NCBI RefSeq assembly: GCF_021401085.1
Contig: NZ_JACBFP010000013.1
Span: 1-63,182 of the forward strand
DNA: 63,182 nt
From: Chryseobacterium sp. R2A-55
Lineage (GTDB): Bacteria > Bacteroidota > Bacteroidia > Flavobacteriales > Weeksellaceae
Direction of reading: 5' to 3'
Each line of letters begins with the position of its first letter. Position 1 is the first letter of the stretch. Shown here piece by piece: positions 62,460-63,182 of this stretch. A program made the position numbers and the translations under genes. Under the pieces are notes generated by a model, which worked only from the letters and a program-made list of their open reading frames with translations, was not told where the DNA came from and did no database searches.

Positions 62460-62825
62460 TGATATATATCTCATTTCATATTCAAATTATTGAATGTTCA
62501 TAAAGTCAACCAATATTATTGATTATTAATAATCAAACAAACGTTTTATTAGTTATATTCTAAAGTAATTATAAAAGCGTTAAATAATGTTAATAATCTA
62601 TTAAACGTTTAATTAAGAAATAGTGATAAAGGTCATAGTCCTACCTGATTTCACATGAATGAAAATCAGTATTTTGTAAAAAAAACCTGAGACCCGCTAA
62701 TAATAAGGATTAAACAATAAATAATAAGGAATAATGAAAAAAGAGCAAAAGAGTATGAAGAAAGATTGGCCTAAAAATCAGATCAAAAAAAAGGGACAAA
62801 CATTCCTGTTCATCCCATTTTGCCG

Positions 62826-62904
62826 TGACCCGAGAAGGATTCGAACCCTCAACCCTCAGAGCCGAAACCTGCCTGCCGGCAGGCAGGTCTGATATTCTAT
62901 CCAC
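62826..62904 (-). pseudogene. Truncated tRNA-Arg(UCG)-like fragment with inserted palindrome
   Basis: Read on the minus strand, this has a D-loop-like GTGGATAGAATA, an anticodon arm TCAGA / TCTGA with loop TTTCGGC (anticodon UCG, arginine), a normal T arm with GGTTCGAATCC and the 3' acceptor strand TCGGGTC with discriminator A at 62826. The 5' acceptor strand GACCCGA and D-stem 5' strand are missing, and 20 bases are inserted at the anticodon stem/loop border. It is therefore a non-functional copy of the 3' part of a tRNA. A reading frame over it (62710-62904) is a translation artefact. Confidence 0.75.
62868..62887. repeat. 20-nt GC-rich palindrome
   Basis: CCTGCCTGCCGGCAGGCAGG is a perfect palindrome (extending to 22 bases with A and T at the ends). 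It lies inside the tRNA fragment at the border of anticodon stem and loop. Such GC-rich palindromes occur as dispersed repeats in several bacterial genomes and stand out in this AT-rich DNA. Confidence 0.75.
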
Positions 62905-62919
62905 ATGAAAAAAAATCGC

Positions 62920-63168
62920 TTAAGAGCCGGATAGAACTTTCTTTAAAAATTCGCGACCACTACCGCTTTTGAAATACTTTTCGCGAACCAAAGCCTCTTC
63001 CCGGGTTTCAAATTCTTCAAAATAAACCAATTCCCAAGGTAGAAATGCTTTGGTTGAACGGTTGTAACCGGCATTATGTTCCGATAATCGCTTTGCCAGA
63101 TTATCAGTCTGCCCTTTATAAAGATTTCCGTTCAACTTGCTCTTGATTACATAAACATAAAAAGGCAT
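62920..63168 (-). CDS. GIY-YIG nuclease-like protein
   Basis: The 82-residue protein fits the short GIY-YIG family (UPF0213-like): YVYVIKS and LYKGQT stand for the GIY and YIG motifs, R near residue 27 in KRLSEHN and E in EALVREKYF complete the active-site set. Such short proteins are abundant in Bacteroidota and are often found next to partial tRNA copies. This one lies just 15 bases upstream (on the minus strand) of a tRNA-Arg fragment, which hints at mobility tied to tRNA genes. The function of the family is not settled. Confidence 0.85.
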   Translation of the reverse strand: MPFYVYVIKSKLNGNLYKGQTDNLAKRLSEHNAGYNRSTKAFLPWELVYFEEFETREEALVREKYFKSGSGREFLKKVLSGS

Positions 63169-63182
63169 AAGTAATGTTATTT

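Noticed and set aside
62710..62904. 64-codon minus-strand frame containing LPAGRQ and GSNPSRV
   Set aside because: It is a translation of the palindrome and the tRNA T arm; such frames are typical artefacts of tRNA sequence.

Overview
The window looks like chromosomal DNA of a flavobacterium in Bacteroidota, most likely Weeksellaceae (Chryseobacterium/Kaistella-like). Reasons: AT-rich spacers, promoters of the Bacteroidota type (TAnnTTTG) and no clear Shine-Dalgarno sites; a fused E1 alpha/beta 2-oxoacid dehydrogenase; an L-lysine 6-transaminase plus semialdehyde dehydrogenase pair; a serC-serA-DUF1015 cluster; and a GyrA of flavobacterial type. This placement rests on gene content, not on a database search.

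Layout. (1) Positions 1 to about 6480 are an AT-richer integrative element, cut by the left window edge: an unknown gene, a Rep-like protein, an excisionase-like HTH protein, an unknown 239-residue protein, an OLD-like ATPase/Toprim protein and a tyrosine recombinase whose 5' end faces the 3' end of mnmE, a known island integration site. (2) 6.5-17.3 kb is housekeeping: mnmE, an orphan phage-tube-like protein, an aminopeptidase P, a TPR protein with gyrA, DUF4286, a Bax-inhibitor-1 protein, a LuxC-like acyl-CoA reductase and a ferredoxin. (3) 17.4-36.4 kb holds serine synthesis (serC, serA, DUF1015) with a broken four-helix-bundle gene between them, an M28 peptidase, dgkA, a patatin, lpdA, the E1 fusion, a TPR/AraC hybrid regulator, lysine catabolism genes, a GNAT and Ada. 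(4) 36.6-42.9 kb is a complete and unusual curli (csg) locus: a 22-unit curlin with cysteines, a second curlin-like protein, a CsgH-CsgE fusion, CsgF, a CsgG with an added beta-barrel, a lipoprotein with a TolB-like propeller, and a convergent LuxR-type regulator with a degenerate receiver, similar in design to CsgD. (5) 43-47 kb holds DUF2911, a cold-shock-domain protein next to a DEAD-box protein that has lost its catalytic motifs, and a two-gene NO-reductase-like heme-copper oxidase with changed active-site positions. (6) 47.3-53.0 kb is the pyrimidine operon pyrB-carA-carB, preceded by a leader that encodes a 13-residue peptide ending on an intrinsic terminator, a probable attenuator. (7) 53.4-63.2 kb holds acs, glk, an outer membrane protein, rhodanese, queG, DUF2459, a YceI-porin-YceI operon, and at the right edge a GIY-YIG nuclease gene next to a broken tRNA-Arg carrying a 20-nt palindrome in its anticodon arm.

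The most promising regions are the curli locus with its fusions, the pyrB leader, the catalytically dead DEAD-box/cold-shock pair, the divergent NOR-like oxidase, the island cargo (OLD-like nuclease plus divergent unknown gene), and the GIY-YIG/tRNA fragment. No CRISPR array, rRNA or intact tRNA was seen.
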